Source: JBIQLO01 sp044464175 | GTDB taxonomy: Bacteria > Planctomycetota > Phycisphaerae > Tepidisphaerales > Tepidisphaeraceae | Direction of reading: 5' to 3' | DNA: 36,676 nt | Assembly: GCA_044464175.1 (NCBI GenBank) | Contig: JBIQLO010000008.1 | Location: 1 to 36,676 of the forward strand | Shown here: one piece after another, positions 33,843 to 36,676 of the stretch | How positions within the stretch are numbered: the stretch's first letter is position 1 | How the letters are laid out: each line of letters opens with the position of its first letter | Made by a program: the position numbers and the translations under genes | Notes under the pieces: model-generated | Told to the model about the DNA's origin: nothing | Database searches by the model: none | Seen by the model: only the letters and a program-made list of their open reading frames with translations

Positions 33843-35072
33843 ATGCCCCTTTCGACGATTCCCGAAGCGATAGAAGACCTCAAGGCCGGCAAGATGGTCG
33901 TCCTGGTGGACGATGAGGACCGGGAGAATGAGGGGGATCTGGTCATCGCGGCCGAGAAATGCTCGCCGGAGGCGATCAACTTCATGGTCACGCACGCGCG
34001 CGGCGTGGTCTGCCTGGCGCTGACGGGCGAGCAGTGCGATAAGCTGCAGCTGCACCACCAGACGGAGGTCAACACCGCCCAGCTCGGGACGGCGTTCACG
34101 GTGACCATTGACGCCCATCCCCGCTTCGGCGTGACGACGGGGGTCAGCGCGCGGGACCGGGCGGCCACCATCGCGGTTGCCATCGCGCCGGATGCCCAGC
34201 CGCGAGACCTGCTGCGCCCGGGGCACATCAATCCATTGCGGGCGCGGGATGGGGGCGTGCTGGTGCGGGCGGGGCAAACCGAGGGATCGGTCGATCTGGC
34301 TCGGCTGGCGGGGTTGCGCCCGGCGGCCGTGATCTGCGAGATCATGCGGGAAGACGGGGAGATGGCGCGGCGGCCGGAGCTGGAGGCGTTTTGCCAGCGG
34401 CACAATCTGAAGATGTGCACCATCGCGGATCTGATCAGTTATCGCCTCAAGCGCGAGCAGTTCGTCAAGCGGATTGAGTCGATCAATCTCCCGACCAACT
34501 GGGGCGAGTTTCGCCTGTTCGCCTATCAGAGCGTGGTGGATCCACAGCCGCACCTGGCGCTGTGCAAGGGAGGGATCGGCGAACTGGATGCCGAGGGGAA
34601 AGTCATTCCCCATGATGAGCCGGTGCTGGTGCGCGTGCATAGCGAATGCCTGACCGGCGATGTCTTTGGCTCCGGCAAATGCGACTGTGGCCCGCAACTG
34701 GCGACGGCGATGCAACTGATCGAAAAAGAGGGCAAGGGGGTGCTGGTCTATCTGCGCCAGGAGGGGCGCGGGATCGGGCTGGCCAACAAGCTGCACGCGT
34801 ACGCGCTTCAGGAAAAGGGGCTGGACACGGTGGAAGCCAACCTCAAGCTCGGGCTGCCGGCCGACAAGCGCGACTACGGCATCGGCTCCCAGATTCTGCG
34901 CGACCTGGGTTTACGGCAGATTCGCATCCTGACCAACAATCCCAAGAAGATTTATGGGATTGAAGGATACGGACTGAGCGTGGTGGAAGAGGTACCGCTG
35001 CGGATCGCGCCCACGGAACACAACCGGCGTTATCTGGAGACGAAAAAGAGCAAAATGGGGCATACGTTGTGA
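33843..35072 (+). CDS. ribBA: Bifunctional 3,4-dihydroxy-2-butanone 4-phosphate synthase / GTP cyclohydrolase II
   Basis: 409 aa from ATG 33843. Makes both starting units of riboflavin. The DHBP-synthase half (residues ~1-205) has DDEDRENEGDL, HARGVVCLAL and PGHINPLRARDGG. The GTP cyclohydrolase II half has VRVHSECLTGDVFGSGKCDCG (zinc-binding Cys set), RQEGRGIGL and NPKKI. The DHBP-synthase motif usually written as RxGHTEA reads RAGQTEG, with Gln at the position of a metal-ligand His; I believe this variant exists in other active lineages but cannot check. No strong ribosome binding site. It is 9 kb from ribE. Confidence 0.95.
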   Translation: MPLSTIPEAIEDLKAGKMVVLVDDEDRENEGDLVIAAEKCSPEAINFMVTHARGVVCLALTGEQCDKLQLHHQTEVNTAQLGTAFTVTIDAHPRFGVTTGVSARDRAATIAVAIAPDAQPRDLLRPGHINPLRARDGGVLVRAGQTEGSVDLARLAGLRPAAVICEIMREDGEMARRPELEAFCQRHNLKMCTIADLISYRLKREQFVKRIESINLPTNWGEFRLFAYQSVVDPQPHLALCKGGIGELDAEGKVIPHDEPVLVRVHSECLTGDVFGSGKCDCGPQLATAMQLIEKEGKGVLVYLRQEGRGIGLANKLHAYALQEKGLDTVEANLKLGLPADKRDYGIGSQILRDLGLRQIRILTNNPKKIYGIEGYGLSVVEEVPLRIAPTEHNRRYLETKKSKMGHTL

Positions 35073-35141
35073 GATTCGTTTACTGTTAGAAGTGGGCCCC
35101 AGGGCGGACCCTCCAGGGGGGTGTCTGTCGAATAACAAGTA

Positions 35142-35456
35142 TCATCCCGCATGTTCGGAAGGCCACCAGCGCTCATGCTCTGTTACATCTTCCCCGAAGC
35201 CGGCAGCCATTAAGAGATCTCGCCAATCCCGTTTCGCCAAGTCAATCGCCTGCTCCAAGCGGGGCACGTGACCTTCACTCAGCTTCAACGCGGCAAATCG
35301 GAATCGCTCAAGCTGAAACTGATCCAACTCGTGCGGAAATGGCAGGTTGTTTCCGCATTCGTCCACGAGCAATTGCTCGGCCGCACCACGGTTCTCCGGC
35401 GCAAATAGCATGTCGAGTCGCCGCCGGGTCTCGGGGCTGAGAGGTTGTTTCTTCAT
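35142..35456 (-). CDS. Hypothetical small protein
   Basis: 104 aa from ATG 35456 (a frame to 35549 is open but the upstream part is Gly/Arg-rich and less gene-like). The sequence is amphipathic and charged: SPETRRRLDMLFAP, EQLLVDECGNNLPF, RFRFAALKLSEGH, DLAKRDWRDLLMAAGF, HERWWPSEHAG. It looks like a compact helical soluble protein with no membrane or signal segment; I do not know a named family. It lies alone between ribBA and sucD, convergent with ribBA, and has no ribosome binding site. Confidence 0.6.
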   Translation of the reverse strand: MKKQPLSPETRRRLDMLFAPENRGAAEQLLVDECGNNLPFPHELDQFQLERFRFAALKLSEGHVPRLEQAIDLAKRDWRDLLMAAGFGEDVTEHERWWPSEHAG

Positions 35457-35623
35457 ACGGGAGAATGAACCAACATTCACGGGCCCAGACCGAGGACCAG
35501 AGTTGCGCAGGGCCCGTCCCGCGTGGAATCCGCCGATGGACGACGCCAAATGGTCCGCGAAGCCGGGCCTAAATCATGGCAGCAGGTTGCTCGCCCTGGC
35601 TAAGTTTTCTTCGGTCGCCCTCT

Positions 35624-35640
35624 ACAGGCTGGAAGCCTGT
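35624..35640. repeat. 17-bp palindrome next to the sucD stop
   Basis: ACAGGCTGGAAGCCTGT: 7-bp perfect arms around GGA, one base from the sucD stop codon. Such ACAGGCTTCCAGCCTGT palindromes are scattered in many bacterial genomes. No T-run follows, so it is not a standard terminator. Confidence 0.65.
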
Positions 35641-35641
35641 G

Positions 35642-36538
35642 CTACGAAAGCGCCTCGGCCATGGCCTGGCCGATGGTGGCGGGGGATTCGGCGACGCGGA
35701 TGCCGGCGGCTTTGAGGGCGGCGATTTTGGAGTCGGCGGAGCCTTCGCCGCCGCTGATGATGGCGCCGGCGTGGCCCATGCGGCGGCCGGGGGGGGCGGT
35801 GCGGCCGGCGATGAAGGCGGCAACGGGCTTTTTGACGTTCTGCTTGACGTAGGCGGCGGCGGCCTCCTCGTCGCTTCCGCCGATCTCGCCGATGACGATG
35901 ATGCCGTCGGTGTCGGGGTCATTGTTAAACAGTTCCAGCAGTTCGATGAAGTTGAGGCCCTTGACCGGGTCGCCGCCGATGCCGACGCAGGTGGTCTGGC
36001 CGATGCCGCGGCTGGAGCACTGCCAGACGGCTTCGTAGGTGAGGGTGCCGCTGCGGGAGATGATGCCGACGGCCTTGCCGGACTTGGCCTTTTCGCGGGG
36101 CGTATGGATGTAGCCGGGCATGATGCCGATCTTGCACTGGCCCGGGGTGATGACGCCGGGGCAGTTGGGGCCGATCAGCTTCGCCTCGGGATAGTCTTTC
36201 AGGAACGCCTTGACCTTCACCATGTCCAGGACGGGGATGCCCTCGGTGATGGCGCAGATGACTTTCAATCCGGCGGCGGCGGCCTCCATGATGCCGTCGG
36301 CGGCGAAGGGGGGCGGGACGAAGATCATGGTGGCGGTGGCGCCGGTCTGCTCGACCGCCTGGGCGACGGTGTTGAAGACGGGCAGGCCATTGGCCTCCTT
36401 AGAGCCCCCTTTGCCGGGTGTGACGCCGCCGACCATCTGGGTGCCATACTCGAGGCACTGTTTGGTGTGGAAGGCGCCGGCCGAGCCGGTAATGCCCTGA
36501 CAAATGACCTTCGTGTTCCGATCCACAAGAATGCTCAT
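35642..36538 (-). CDS. sucD: Succinyl-CoA synthetase (ADP-forming) alpha subunit
   Basis: 298 aa, full family length. Converts succinyl-CoA to succinate with nucleotide phosphorylation in the TCA cycle, with the beta subunit SucC. The N-terminal CoA-binding domain has VICQGITGSAGAFHTKQC and GGVTPGKGG; the middle has IGPNCPGVITPG; the ligase domain has the phospho-acceptor His256 in MGHAGAIISGG. GGAAGG is 12 bases before the ATG, a weak spacing. sucC is not within the 138 bp to the window edge and may lie further right. Downstream (left) is a non-coding palindrome, then the hypothetical gene. Confidence 0.97.
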   Translation of the reverse strand: MSILVDRNTKVICQGITGSAGAFHTKQCLEYGTQMVGGVTPGKGGSKEANGLPVFNTVAQAVEQTGATATMIFVPPPFAADGIMEAAAAGLKVICAITEGIPVLDMVKVKAFLKDYPEAKLIGPNCPGVITPGQCKIGIMPGYIHTPREKAKSGKAVGIISRSGTLTYEAVWQCSSRGIGQTTCVGIGGDPVKGLNFIELLELFNNDPDTDGIIVIGEIGGSDEEAAAAYVKQNVKKPVAAFIAGRTAPPGRRMGHAGAIISGGEGSADSKIAALKAAGIRVAESPATIGQAMAEALS

Positions 36539-36651
36539 GACTGGCGCGTCCTTCCGTAAAGTTGGCTTAAAACGATGACAGGAGGGTAAGGGGCGGGGGG
36601 GAGATTTTCAACCGTCGGAGGCGGGGTTGGAGCAGGAGGCTGCGGGTGGGT

Positions 36652-36668
36652 TGGGTTCGTTGGGAAAT
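36652..36668 (-). repeat. 17-bp intergenic repeat, copy 2
   Basis: Identical to 13462-13478 (ATTTCCCAACGAACCCA, minus strand), 113 bp upstream of sucD. The surrounding 36560-36676 is G-rich on the plus strand and has no gene, as in the S10 upstream region. Confidence 0.6.
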
Positions 36669-36676
36669 ACGCGCCT

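Overview
The window is a 36.7 kb piece of a GC-rich, Gram-negative-type bacterial chromosome. A metal-dependent type KdsA (Kdo synthesis), a TolC/MFP/RND efflux set, short-form HPF and many genes lacking Shine-Dalgarno sites fit Planctomycetota, perhaps Phycisphaerae. That placement is an inference from gene style, not from a marker gene.

Bases 1-9915 are a surface-polysaccharide glycosyltransferase locus. Three genes run on the minus strand (GT2, a long GT4 and another GT2). Five GT4-type genes run on the plus strand, four of them joined by 1-4 bp stop/start overlaps. Only 23 bp separate the two divergent units. No polymerase, flippase or export gene is visible, so the locus probably continues leftwards.

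Bases 9920-11812 hold rnk and hpf (minus strand, ribosome/RNA-polymerase regulation), and divergently an NhaR-like LysR regulator. An inverted repeat lies in the shared gap.

Bases 11859-22291 form a long minus-strand run: diacylglycerol kinase-like lipid kinase, kdsA, a large M50 membrane protease, a DUF3891 protein, trmL, a predicted alpha-toroid carbohydrate-active protein and an exported S10 serine carboxypeptidase. An IS630-family element with 26-bp perfect terminal repeats and a TA duplication sits between trmL and the toroid gene, which would otherwise be only 33 bp apart. Between the toroid gene and the peptidase lies a 500-bp region. It carries a perfect 10-bp hairpin, an 18-bp direct repeat and a possible leader ORF coupled to the peptidase.

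Bases 22419-27264 run plus: lepA, ribE (riboflavin synthase) and an exported two-TM protein of unknown function. The last overlaps tail-to-tail with a minus-strand heavy-metal efflux operon (27209-33756): a Cys/His-rich small exported protein, a TolC-like outer membrane protein, a CusB-like adaptor with a metal-binding head, and a CusA-like pump with an unusual Cys/His insertion in its periplasmic domain.

The right end has ribBA (plus), a small conserved-looking hypothetical and sucD (both minus). I found no tRNA, rRNA, CRISPR array, riboswitch or prophage. Nothing here is clearly a wholly new system. The most original leads are the CusA insertion with its Cys-rich partner, the S10 leader region, and the IS630 that splits an operon.
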